Shown in pieces: positions 31,768-38,949 of a DNA stretch of 64,000 nt; within the stretch, counting starts at the first letter, position 1, and each line of letters starts with the position of its first letter. Under the pieces are notes generated by a model. That model ran no database searches and was not told the origin of the DNA. It saw only the letters and a list, made by a program, of their open reading frames with translations. A program made the translations under genes and the position numbers. The DNA is from Sphingomonas hengshuiensis (GTDB lineage Bacteria > Pseudomonadota > Alphaproteobacteria > Sphingomonadales > Sphingomonadaceae): the NCBI RefSeq assembly GCF_000935025.1, contig NZ_CP010836.1, forward strand, positions 3,224,001-3,288,000. Reading direction: 5' to 3'.

Positions 31768-32820
31768 CCGGACTCACGGAACAAGTGCACCACCTGCTAA
31801 GGTGATTGCGCGATGGGACGACATTACAGGCAACTCAGCCTCGACGAGCGGATCGAGATATACCGCCTTCATGAAGGCGGTATATCTTGCCGACAGATTG
31901 CCACCGCGATCGGGCGTGATCACACGACGGTCGGTCGGGAACTCAGGCGCAATAGCAAGCCGACCAAGGTCTGGCCCGGCGGCTATGCGCCCGGGCGTGC
32001 CCATAGGCTCGCGATCAGACGACGACGATGGGACTGCCGTTTCAAGCTGGCGCGCCAGCCGGACCTGCGAGATATCGTGAAGAACGGCCTTGCGATGGGA
32101 TGCTCTCCCGAACAGATCGCCGGCCGACTGGCGCTTGAGCACGGTCGCACCATGGTCAGCCACGAGTCAATCTATCGATACGTCTATCATCGCTCGGCCC
32201 AGAAGGACTACTGGCACCGCCTTCTGCCCCGCTGCAAGGCAAGGCGCGGCCGCTATGGCCGCCAGGGCGGAAGCCCGGCCAGCTTCATCAAACAGCGCAG
32301 GCCGATCGGCGAACGCCCCCTCGAAGCCCGGGATCGCGCACAGCCGGGCCATTGGGAAGCCGACTATATGCTGTTCGCCCGATATGGGCACAATGTCCTC
32401 GTCCTGCACGAGCGCCACACACGCTACACCATCCTCGACAAGCCACCCCACCGCAGAGCCGAGCTGACCGCACGCCGGATCACACGCAGACTGCGCCATA
32501 TCCCCCAGGATCTGCGCAGGACCATCAGCTTCGACAACGGCACCGAGTTCGCCGAACATCACCGCCTTCACGACAGCCTCGGCATCCAGACCTTCTTCTG
32601 CGATGTCCGAGCCCCATGGCAAAAGGGCGGTGTCGAAAACACCATCGGCCGACTGCGCCGAAGCCTCCCTCGCAAAACCGACCTCGACACCGTCAGCCAC
32701 AGACAACTCCGTGCCTGTGCCGACCGGCTCAACAACATCCCCAGAAAATGCCTTGGCTTCCTCACACCCGCCGAGGCATTCTCCAAAATCTCAACCGGTG
32801 CACTTCAACCGTGAGTCCAC
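31768..32820 (+). mobile_element. IS30-family insertion sequence inside a REP-like palindrome
   Basis: A complete IS30-type transposase gene is bounded by inverted ends GGACTCACGG-N3-AAGTGCACC (left from 31770) and its complement (right to 32818), with three mismatches in the middle. The flanks ATGGATCCC (31759-31767) and ATCCCAGCC...GGGATGAC (32821-32843) are the two halves of a REP palindrome, and ATCCC is repeated on both sides. The exact ends are uncertain by a few bases. Confidence 0.8.
31813..32814 (+). CDS. IS30-family transposase
   Basis: The 333-aa protein has an N-terminal helix-turn-helix (GISCRQIATAIGRDHTTVGRE) and a DDE domain with Asp in HWEADYMLF, Asp in SFDNGTEFAEH and Glu in KGGVENTIGRLRR, all diagnostic of IS30. 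It is intact. The ATG at 31813 is 43 bp inside the left end. Confidence 0.93.
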   Translation: MGRHYRQLSLDERIEIYRLHEGGISCRQIATAIGRDHTTVGRELRRNSKPTKVWPGGYAPGRAHRLAIRRRRWDCRFKLARQPDLRDIVKNGLAMGCSPEQIAGRLALEHGRTMVSHESIYRYVYHRSAQKDYWHRLLPRCKARRGRYGRQGGSPASFIKQRRPIGERPLEARDRAQPGHWEADYMLFARYGHNVLVLHERHTRYTILDKPPHRRAELTARRITRRLRHIPQDLRRTISFDNGTEFAEHHRLHDSLGIQTFFCDVRAPWQKGGVENTIGRLRRSLPRKTDLDTVSHRQLRACADRLNNIPRKCLGFLTPAEAFSKISTGALQP

Positions 32821-32843
32821 ATCCCAGCCTGCGCTGGGATGAC
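32821..32843 (+). repeat. Right part of the REP-like palindrome split by the IS30-family element
   Basis: ATCCCAGCC-TGCGC-TGGGATGAC; joined to 31759-31767 it restores a REP unit of the same length class as the other copies. Confidence 0.6.
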
Positions 32844-32892
32844 ACCGTTTATGGGGTTGCGTAGCCCTGGGGCGGGCGCGGTCGGGCCGGTG

Positions 32893-33363
32893 TCAGTCCT
32901 CCACCGCGAGGATGATGTGCGACGCCTTGATGCAGCACAGGGTCGGCGTGCCGCGCTCCAGCTTCATGTCGCGCGCGCTCTGGGTGGTCACCACCGCCGC
33001 GATCGACGTGCCACCGTCGATCGCCACCACCACTTCGGTTTCGACCGGCCCTTCGATCATGCTCTCGATCCGGCCCGCAATCTGGTTGCGCGCCGAAAGC
33101 CGCAGCCCCGGCAGCGGCTCGACCAGGGTGACGAACGAGGATTTGATCAGCGCAATCGCCTCCCCGCCCGGATGCAGGTCCAGCGCATCGACGCTGGCGT
33201 TGGTCACGATCGCGTCGATGACCAGCCTGTCGCCGACGAGCAGCCCGATCTCGGCATTGACCGGGCCATGGACGATCGACGTCACGATCCCGCGCAGCAT
33301 GTTGCGCGCGCTGGTGCGCAGCCGGTGGGTGCGAAGCGGTGCGCGGGCGAGCTTGCCGGTCAT
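32893..33363 (-). CDS. Molybdate-binding di-Mop (TOBE) protein, ModG-like
   Basis: This 156-aa protein consists of two tandem Mop domains (about 20-85 and 90-155). Each has the typical SARNMLRG / SARNQIAG start and the ...SFVTL / SHIIL ending that bind oxyanions. There is no helix-turn-helix, so it is not a ModE regulator. It probably stores or hands on molybdate. It is the last gene of the long minus-strand nifB operon, next to the insertion sequences. With the separate mop gene broken, it is the only intact stand-alone Mop protein here. Confidence 0.88.
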   Translation of the reverse strand: MTGKLARAPLRTHRLRTSARNMLRGIVTSIVHGPVNAEIGLLVGDRLVIDAIVTNASVDALDLHPGGEAIALIKSSFVTLVEPLPGLRLSARNQIAGRIESMIEGPVETEVVVAIDGGTSIAAVVTTQSARDMKLERGTPTLCCIKASHIILAVED

Positions 33364-33374
33364 GATGCGCCTTT

Positions 33375-33716
33375 CTAGCGGCTCAGGACGACGACGAGGT
33401 CCTCCACGAGCCGGTCCTGCTGGAGATGGTGCTCGACGATCAGGTCGATGTCCGCCTCCGATTGCGGCTTGTACCACACGCCTTCGGGATAGATCACTAT
33501 CAGCGGCCCCGCCGAACAAAAGCCCAGGCATCCGCTGGCGGTGAAGCCCACCTCCCCCGTAAGGTCGAGCGCCTCGATCCGCTTGCCCAGCCGCTCCCAG
33601 AGCGGCCCCGCCCCCGCCGCACCGCAACTGCCGCGCGGATGCTGGGGCGGGCGCTGGGTGTGGCAGGCGAAGATATGGCGTTTGTAGAGCTGCGGCAGTT
33701 CCTCGGGCAGCTCCAT
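33375..33716 (-). CDS. Thioredoxin-like [2Fe-2S] ferredoxin
   Basis: The 113-aa protein has the Cys pattern of thioredoxin-fold ferredoxins: Cys in IFACHTQRP, Cys in RGSCGAAG and the pair in SGCLGFCSAGP, followed by IVIYPEGVWY. Such ferredoxins are found in nif clusters of Azotobacter and related bacteria, with unclear partners. The ATG at 33716 overlaps the glutaredoxin stop by one base. Confidence 0.85.
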   Translation of the reverse strand: MELPEELPQLYKRHIFACHTQRPPQHPRGSCGAAGAGPLWERLGKRIEALDLTGEVGFTASGCLGFCSAGPLIVIYPEGVWYKPQSEADIDLIVEHHLQQDRLVEDLVVVLSR

Positions 33717-34033
33717 CACGCCGCGCTCTCGGGCGCGATCAGCCCGAACAATTCGCCGCTTTCGTACATTTCGCGCACGATGTCGCAGCCGCCGACAAAC
33801 TCGCCCTTCACATAAAGCTGCGGAATCGTCGGCCAGTCCGAAAATTCCTTGATGCCCTCGCGGATATAGGGATCGGCGAGGACGTTGACCGTGGCATAGG
33901 GCGTGCCGACGGCGTCCAGCACCTTGATGACCGACGCCGAAAAGCCGCATTGCGGCGCCTGGGGCGTGCCCTTCATGAAGAGCAGGACGGAGTTTTCGGC
34001 GACCAACGCCGCAATGCGCTCATGTACGCTCAT
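33716..34033 (-). CDS. grxD: Monothiol glutaredoxin (CGFS type)
   Basis: This 105-aa protein has the CGFS active site in [13 protein letters not shown] and the glutathione-binding WPTIPQLY and GGCDIVREM motifs. CGFS glutaredoxins carry [2Fe-2S] clusters and pair with BolA proteins; a BolA gene is the next upstream. Being inside a nif operon, it is probably a nif-dedicated copy used in Fe-S delivery. Confidence 0.92.
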   Translation of the reverse strand: MSVHERIAALVAENSVLLFMKGTPQAPQCGFSASVIKVLDAVGTPYATVNVLADPYIREGIKEFSDWPTIPQLYVKGEFVGGCDIVREMYESGELFGLIAPESAA

Positions 34034-34058
34034 GGCTGTTTCCTTTTGGTTGGCATTG

Positions 34059-34292
34059 TCATTCGGGGACGAAGGTCTGGAGCGCGAGCGCGTGGAGATC
34101 GCCGCCCATCTGGTCGCCGATCGCGGCATAGACCATCTTGTGCTGCTGCACGCGGCTGCGCCCGCGAAACGCCGCGCTGGTGACGCGCGCCGCCCAGTGA
34201 TCGCCGTCGCCCGCGAGGTCGACCATCACCACCTTCGCATCGGGATAGGCGGCGGTGACGCGCGCCGCGATCTCGGCTCCATCCATCGGCAT
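34059..34292 (-). CDS. BolA/IbaG-family protein
   Basis: The 77-aa protein has the BolA fold with [20 protein letters not shown] and the conserved His in [12 protein letters not shown]. BolA proteins bind CGFS glutaredoxins through a shared cluster; the partner gene follows by 25 bp. The start may also be the ATG two codons in. Confidence 0.88.
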   Translation of the reverse strand: MPMDGAEIAARVTAAYPDAKVVMVDLAGDGDHWAARVTSAAFRGRSRVQQHKMVYAAIGDQMGGDLHALALQTFVPE

Positions 34293-34303
34293 CGCGCGGC
34301 GCC

Positions 34304-34603
34304 CTAGCGGAAGCTGAGGACTTCGAGCATGACGTCCTCCGTGCCGAGCAGCGTCGCCTGGCAGGCGAGCCGCGACTTGGAGCCGACGCCGACGATCGAA
34401 TCGAGCTTCTCATTCTCCTCGCGGCCGATCTTCGACACGCCCTTGCGCCCTTCGAGGACGAAGATGTGGCAGGTGCCGCACGTCGCCTTGCCGTCGCAAT
34501 TATGCTGGATCTTGGAATCGGCGGCGAGGATCGCCGCGAGCAGGGTCGAACCCACCACGGCATCCACTGTCTTGCCCGAAGGCATGATCGTCACTGTCGT
34601 CAT
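34304..34603 (-). CDS. [2Fe-2S] ferredoxin, plant/adrenodoxin type
   Basis: About 99 aa, with cluster ligands in HNCDGKATCGTCHIF and a fourth Cys in RLACQATLL. This is the C-X5-C-X2-C...C pattern. The ATG at 34603 has GGGAG at good distance; the ATG at 34609 is too close to it. It follows the DegT-fold gene by about 15 bp and precedes bolA. It probably carries electrons for Fe-S or cofactor assembly. Confidence 0.88.
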   Translation of the reverse strand: MTTVTIMPSGKTVDAVVGSTLLAAILAADSKIQHNCDGKATCGTCHIFVLEGRKGVSKIGREENEKLDSIVGVGSKSRLACQATLLGTEDVMLEVLSFR

Positions 34604-34618
34604 CGTCATTTCTCCCGT

Positions 34619-35809
34619 TCAGTAGATGGGCGTCCCGGCGCCCGAGTTGATCGAGGATTCCTTCATCCGCGACACCACGAAGGCGATCTGGTCGTCGGTC
34701 AGGTGCGCGTGGAACGGCAGCGCGATCGCGCGGTCGGCGACCTTCTCGGTGACGAACAGGTCGCCCTTGGCCCAGCCCAGCGCGCGGTATCGCGCCTGGA
34801 GGTGCATCGGCACCGAATAGGGTTCGGCGGCGATATCCTCGGTCGCGAGGTCCTCGATGATCTGGTCGCGGCCCGATCGCGTGAAGCGCGTGCCGAGATG
34901 GACGACATAGAGGAACCAGTGCGCCTCCACGACATCGGGGGCGACATAGGGCGGCTTGATCCCCTCGAACGACTGGATGAAATGGTCGTAGAGGTTGGTG
35001 ATCAGCCGGCGCCGCTCGAGGATCACGTCGATCCGGCGGAGCTGCGACAGCGCCAGCGCCGCCGCGATCTCGCTCATCCCCACGCCGTAGGGCGCGCTGG
35101 TGGTGATGCTGAGCGAGATGCGGTCGCCCGGTGCGTGGCGGCGGCTGCGGCGCAGCGCCATCGCCAGGTCGACATCGTCGGTGACGAGCATCCCGCCCTC
35201 GCCGCAGCAGATCGCGCCGGGCTGGGCGAAGTCGAACACGGCGACATCGCCGAAGCTGCCGACGATGCCCGCCGCGTGGCGCGATCCGATCGCCTCGGTC
35301 GAATCCTCGAACAGCGCCAGCCCCTGCGCATCGGCGATGGCGCGCAATTCGGGCCAGGCGGCGGGGTGACCATTGGCGTTGGCGGCGACGATCGCGCGGG
35401 TGCGCTCGGTGCGCTTGCCCTCGACCTTGGCCGGCGCGATCGTGCCCGACCAGTAATCGATGTCGGCGAAGATCGGCGTCGCGCCCGACAACAGCACCGC
35501 ATGCTGCGCCTCGCGATAGCCGTGCGCGGGGAGGATCACTTCGTCCCCCGCGCCGATCCCGCGCGCCTGGAGCGCGAGCAGCAGCCCGATGGCGCCGCCG
35601 GACACCGCCACCGCGTAACGCCGCCCGACATAGGCCGCGAACGCCGCCTCGAACCGCTCGACCATCGGCCCGCCCGACAGCGTCGATCCACGCAGCACGG
35701 CATCGACGGCGGCGAGATCGCCTTCGGAGAAATCGGGATCGGACAGCGCGATCCATCCGGCCTTTGGCTCGGTCGCGGGCGGCGGCGACAGCGCGACGGG
35801 GTCGGTCAT
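34619..35809 (-). CDS. DegT/DnrJ/EryC1-fold protein without the PLP lysine
   Basis: The 396-aa chain aligns to the DegT/StrS sugar aminotransferase family: LSGGPMVERFEAAFAAYVG at the N-terminus, the substrate/PLP region VILPAHGYREAQHAV, the FEDSTEAIG motif (the PLP-contacting Asp is kept) and the GEGGMLVTDD turn. The PLP-binding Lys normally eight residues before the last Gly of GEGG is Gly198 (in AQPGAICCGEGG). Family members with His there are dehydratases; Gly suggests a non-catalytic or changed role. It overlaps the next upstream gene as ATGA. There are no sugar genes nearby, so its place in the nifB operon is odd. Confidence 0.85.
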   Translation of the reverse strand: MTDPVALSPPPATEPKAGWIALSDPDFSEGDLAAVDAVLRGSTLSGGPMVERFEAAFAAYVGRRYAVAVSGGAIGLLLALQARGIGAGDEVILPAHGYREAQHAVLLSGATPIFADIDYWSGTIAPAKVEGKRTERTRAIVAANANGHPAAWPELRAIADAQGLALFEDSTEAIGSRHAAGIVGSFGDVAVFDFAQPGAICCGEGGMLVTDDVDLAMALRRSRRHAPGDRISLSITTSAPYGVGMSEIAAALALSQLRRIDVILERRRLITNLYDHFIQSFEGIKPPYVAPDVVEAHWFLYVVHLGTRFTRSGRDQIIEDLATEDIAAEPYSVPMHLQARYRALGWAKGDLFVTEKVADRAIALPFHAHLTDDQIAFVVSRMKESSINSGAGTPIY

Positions 35810-36081
35810 GCCGCGGCCTTCCGCGCCAGCAGGATGCCGTTGGCGCGCATCGGATCGCTGGTCATCGTCGTGCAATGGTCGCTGGTGTCGACCAGATGGA
35901 GGTCGAACGCGGGATAGCTGCGCCACGCATCCTCCAGCACGTCGCCGGCGTCGCACGCCATGCAGAACAGCCCGGGCAGAAGCCGCCGCAGCTCCCCGGT
36001 CAGCGCCCGCGCCTCGATACTCCCGAGCGGCCCCGCCAGCGTCGCGTCGATGATCGCGAGATCGGCCTCGATCAATGCCAT
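35806..36081 (-). CDS. Unknown 91-aa protein of the nifB operon
   Basis: I do not recognise this protein firmly. It has three cysteines, two in LPGLFCMACDAGD and one in SDHCTTM, and a Val/Leu-rich centre (FDLHLVDTSD). ATG 36081 (MALIEADLAIIDATL) is chosen; the stop overlaps the DegT-fold start. The adjacent Cys pair could bind metal. Its tight packing with the neighbours implies a nif-linked job. Confidence 0.75.
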   Translation of the reverse strand: MALIEADLAIIDATLAGPLGSIEARALTGELRRLLPGLFCMACDAGDVLEDAWRSYPAFDLHLVDTSDHCTTMTSDPMRANGILLARKAAA

Positions 36082-36094
36082 GTCGCAGCCCCTG

Positions 36095-36457
36095 TCATTG
36101 CCAGAATTTCCGATCGGGATCATGGTTGAGCCACGCCAGCAGGTCGGGCAGCCGCGCAAAGGCGCTGTCGGCGATCCAGCGCCCGGCGCCATGATCCTTG
36201 CCCAGCAATTCCCACCCGCGCGCGCCGTCGCACCAGCGCAGCCAGGCGACGTCGATCTCGCCGCCCTCGGGATCGACGGTGCGCGAACAACAGGGGCTGC
36301 GCACCAGATAGCCGTCGTCGCTGGCGACGACGCGCGGGGTGACATAGCGATAGCGCTCGCGGTTCCGCAGCGCGCGTTCGATGCGGCGCAGGTCGAGTTC
36401 GTTGGGATGCGCCGGCGGCGTCTCCGCGCGGCTTTTCCAGAAGGCGGCGACCGACAT
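36095..36457 (-). CDS. Unknown 120-aa protein of the nifB operon
   Basis: The chain has an N-terminal basic helix (IERALRNRERYRYVTPR), a central CC pair in VRSPCCSRTVDPEGG and several Trp residues in the second half (VAWLRWCDGARGWELL). No family is recognised. ATG 36457 follows AGGGGG; a TTG five codons upstream overlaps the NifZ-like stop. It is 13 bp from the next gene. Confidence 0.75.
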   Translation of the reverse strand: MSVAAFWKSRAETPPAHPNELDLRRIERALRNRERYRYVTPRVVASDDGYLVRSPCCSRTVDPEGGEIDVAWLRWCDGARGWELLGKDHGAGRWIADSAFARLPDLLAWLNHDPDRKFWQ

Positions 36458-36468
36458 CCCGTGCCCCC

Positions 36469-36708
36469 TCAATCCGCCACGATCTCTTCCTCGAAGCAGC
36501 CGACGACCAGTTGGCCGTCAAACTCGACGAGGTAGACCGGGGTGCAGGTCTCGACATGCGTGCCGACCTGGACGATCTCGCCCAGCGCACCGGCGGCGAC
36601 GAGCATTGCGTCGGCGGGCTTGTCCGGAAAGCTGCCATCGTTGACGAGGTCGCCCAGCGCGCGGACGCGCTGCCCCCATTGATAGACCGGCTGGCGGGGC
36701 TCGAACAT
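36469..36708 (-). CDS. NifZ-like protein, second copy
   Basis: This 79-aa protein has the NifZ features YQWGQRVRALGDLVNDGSFPD and a C-terminal VEFDGQLVVGCFEEEI. NifZ acts in P-cluster maturation of the MoFe protein. It directly follows the longer NifZ gene, sharing the TGATG junction, so the two probably arose by duplication or divergence. GTG at 36711 is an alternative start. Confidence 0.8.
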   Translation of the reverse strand: MFEPRQPVYQWGQRVRALGDLVNDGSFPDKPADAMLVAAGALGEIVQVGTHVETCTPVYLVEFDGQLVVGCFEEEIVAD

Positions 36709-37052
36709 CACGCGGTCTCCGCGGGCGCGGTGCGACGGGGCGGCAGCGCGGAGGGAAAGGGAATATCGGCCTCGTCGTCGGCGCCGACCGGATCGATCTC
36801 CTTGCGCTTCATCCCGACGCGATTGCCGCTTTCGAGGAATTCGACGCCATAGATGTAGAATTGCTGGAGGAAGGTGCCGATGGAGACGACGAAGCCCTCC
36901 TCGCCCTTCCGGACCAGCACGTCGCCGATTTCCTTGCCGGCATAGGTGCCGTCGTTGCGCACCGTGCGCCGGCACCGCACCCGATCGCCATAGCTGTAGC
37001 GCGGCGGGTGGTTCAGCTCGACGACGTCGCTGTCGCGGACGATATTGCTCAC
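36708..37052 (-). CDS. nifZ: NifZ, MoFe protein P-cluster maturation
   Basis: The 114-aa product has the family core PPRYSYGDRVRCRRTVRNDG and the end FYIYGVEFLESGNRVGMKRK. The start is GTG 37052 with GGAGG upstream, overlapping the LRV stop as GTGA. It lies in the nifB operon, where NifZ and NifB commonly occur together. Confidence 0.9.
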   Translation of the reverse strand: MSNIVRDSDVVELNHPPRYSYGDRVRCRRTVRNDGTYAGKEIGDVLVRKGEEGFVVSIGTFLQQFYIYGVEFLESGNRVGMKRKEIDPVGADDEADIPFPSALPPRRTAPAETA

Positions 37053-37849
37053 GACGCCACCTCCGCCCGGCCCCGGCCCAGCGCGACCAGCCGCTCGCGC
37101 GCGGCCTCCGCGACCAGCGCGTCCGCATCCCCGGCCAGCCGCAGCAGCACCGCCGAGTCCGCCGTGCGCAGCGCGACGGCGTGGCGCACCCGCCAGTCGG
37201 CATCCCCGGCATGGCGCCCGATCAGGTCGCGCGCCTGCCGCTCGACTGCGCTCAGCCGCACGGCGGGATCGGGATCATGCGTCATCGCCGACAGCATCGA
37301 CGGCGCGATCCGCCCCGCGACGACGCGGCGCACCTCGGGCTCCTCGTCCCGCATCAGCGGCCCCAACAGGCTGGGCGCGATCCGGCGCGCGACGACGAGG
37401 CGGACATAATAATCCGGGTCGCCCATCATCCCCACCAGATCGGCATCGTCGAGCTGCGACGCGATGCGGATGCGGACTTCGCGATGCGGGTCATGGCGCA
37501 GCATCCTTTTGTACCGCAGCGGCAGCCGCTGGACGGCGTTCCACCGCACCGCCTCTTCCGGGTCGCCCAGCAGCGCGGGCAGGCGGAACAGATCGGCATG
37601 CTTCGCCGCGATCGCCCGCACTTCGAAATGCGGATGGACGACATAGGCGCTGCCGAATTGCGGGTTCCAGTCGAAGAACCGGTCGATCCGCCGCGCATAG
37701 CGATCCTCGACACAGGCATGGCCGGGCCGGCACCCGCCGGCATCGCGCACATCGATATGGACGCAGCGACTGCAATCGATCGGCTGGCCGCGCCAGTCGA
37801 TGCGCTCGTCGCCGGGCTCGATAGCGGGGTCAGGTGCGCGATCAGTCAT
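37049..37849 (-). CDS. Leucine-rich-variant (LRV) repeat protein with N-terminal Fe-S motif, copy 1
   Basis: This 266-aa protein has a Cys-rich N-terminus (DCSRCVHID, GGCRPGHACVED) that can bind a [4Fe-4S] cluster, then LRV helical repeats of about 24 residues from 65 to the end, for example HPHFEVRAIAAKH, DPHREVRIRIASQ and DPDYYVRLVVARR. It matches the Azotobacter LRV protein, which is also near nifB and of unknown function. A paralogue lies at 41826. It overlaps the TPR gene by 8 bp and nifZ by 4 bp. Confidence 0.88.
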   Translation of the reverse strand: MTDRAPDPAIEPGDERIDWRGQPIDCSRCVHIDVRDAGGCRPGHACVEDRYARRIDRFFDWNPQFGSAYVVHPHFEVRAIAAKHADLFRLPALLGDPEEAVRWNAVQRLPLRYKRMLRHDPHREVRIRIASQLDDADLVGMMGDPDYYVRLVVARRIAPSLLGPLMRDEEPEVRRVVAGRIAPSMLSAMTHDPDPAVRLSAVERQARDLIGRHAGDADWRVRHAVALRTADSAVLLRLAGDADALVAEAARERLVALGRGRAEVAS

Positions 37850-38387
37850 CGTCCGCCCCGATGCGATCGAGCACGTCGAGCAGCACGCGCGCACCGATCC
37901 GGTCGCGCGCATCGAGTTCGAGCAGCTTCTCCACGGCACGGCGCCCCTCGTCGAGCTCGCCGACGCGCATGCTAAGATAGGCATAGCCCTTGAGCGAGAA
38001 CAGGAAGAAGCGCGGCAGCAGCGCATCCCATTCGCCGAAGCGCGCATCCTCGGCGCGGACCTCTTCCCAGGCGGTGTCGAGCGCGTTCAGCCGCAATGCC
38101 TTTTCGATGCACAACCGCGCGATCTGGAGCGCGTCGACCAGCCGCCCCTTGTAGAAATAGAAGCGGTAGAACGCGATCAGCACCGCGGCATGATCGGGCG
38201 CGATCCGGTCGGCGGCGATCAGGTGCGTCTCCGCCACGTCGGTCAAATGGTAGCTGAGCGCCGCGCGCTCCAGGTGCCGCTGCGCCTCGAACGGCAACCC
38301 GCCGCCCAGCAACGGGCTGTCGAGGACGGGGTCCTCGAAGCGGGCGCCCGCGCCTGCGGGGCCGTCGATAGGCGAGTCGAGCACCAT
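37842..38387 (-). CDS. TPR-like helical protein of the nifB operon
   Basis: A 181-aa, all-helical protein with TPR-like segments (DHAAVLIAFYRFYFYKGRLV, FFLFSLKGYAYLSMRVGEL, EKLLELDARDRIGARVLLDV). It begins MVLDSPIDGPAGAG and has one Cys. Similar TPR proteins occur in nif clusters without a known function; a scaffold or chaperone role is inference. It follows the IscA-like gene by 6 bp. Confidence 0.78.
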   Translation of the reverse strand: MVLDSPIDGPAGAGARFEDPVLDSPLLGGGLPFEAQRHLERAALSYHLTDVAETHLIAADRIAPDHAAVLIAFYRFYFYKGRLVDALQIARLCIEKALRLNALDTAWEEVRAEDARFGEWDALLPRFFLFSLKGYAYLSMRVGELDEGRRAVEKLLELDARDRIGARVLLDVLDRIGADDD

Positions 38388-38393
38388 GGTGCG

Positions 38394-38711
38394 TCAGCCC
38401 GCGCTGCTGGTCGAGCACGCGACCTGCTTGGGATCGTGGAAGACCAGCCCCTGCGAGGTCATCGTGTCGACGAAATCGACGGTGACGTCGTGCAGCAGGA
38501 TGCGGCTCTGCGCAGTCAGGAACAGCGGAATGCCGTCGACCGTGACGCACGCCTCGTTCTCCGCAGGCTGTGCGGCAACGCCGATTTCCGCCGACAGGCC
38601 CGAGCAGCCGCCGGGCGACACCGACAGCCGGAAGCCGCTGCCCGGCGTTCCGTCCGCCGCGAGCATCATCCGCATGAAACGCGCGGCCGATCGTGTGAGC
38701 GTGAGGTTCAT
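38394..38711 (-). CDS. A-type (HesB/IscA) Fe-S protein with altered C-terminal cysteines
   Basis: The 105-aa protein has the A-type fold with the first Cys in SPGGCSGLS. At the C-terminus the usual C-G-C is ACSTSS, leaving one Cys only. It may bind clusters differently or as a heterodimer. It sits between a ferredoxin and the TPR gene behind nifB. A canonical IscA is at 17615. Confidence 0.82.
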   Translation of the reverse strand: MNLTLTRSAARFMRMMLAADGTPGSGFRLSVSPGGCSGLSAEIGVAAQPAENEACVTVDGIPLFLTAQSRILLHDVTVDFVDTMTSQGLVFHDPKQVACSTSSAG

Positions 38712-38724
38712 GGCCTGCCCCCTT

Positions 38725-38946
38725 TCAGCTTTCGTGGTAGCGCGGCACCGACGTGTCGATGACGCAGGTGTTGTCGACCGGGCAGATCGCGACGCATTGC
38801 GGCGTGTCGAAATGGCCGATGCATTCGGTGCACAGCGCGGGATCGATGACGAAGGTGCCGCCTCTCTCGGAGATGGCGAGGTTCGGGCATTCCGCCTCGC
38901 ATCCCGAGCAATTGGTGCATTGCGACCCGATGATCTTGTACGCCAT
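38725..38946 (-). CDS. 2x[4Fe-4S] ferredoxin next to nifB (FdxN-like)
   Basis: The 73-aa ferredoxin has [11 protein letters not shown] and CTEC-N8-CVAIC motifs, binding two [4Fe-4S] clusters. It starts 3 bp after the nifB stop. FdxN-type ferredoxins support NifB in cofactor synthesis. A close paralogue at 42692 shares MAYKII and the motif layout. Confidence 0.9.
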   Translation of the reverse strand: MAYKIIGSQCTNCSGCEAECPNLAISERGGTFVIDPALCTECIGHFDTPQCVAICPVDNTCVIDTSVPRYHES

Positions 38947-38949
38947 GGC

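Noticed and set aside
30159..32820. Composite transposon made by the two neighbouring insertion sequences
   Set aside because: They belong to different families (IS256 and IS30) with different ends, and each has its own flanking repeats, so they are independent insertions.
37049..37849. CRISPR-like or tandem DNA repeats under the LRV proteins
   Set aside because: The periodicity is at protein level only; the DNA units are not identical and there are no spacers.
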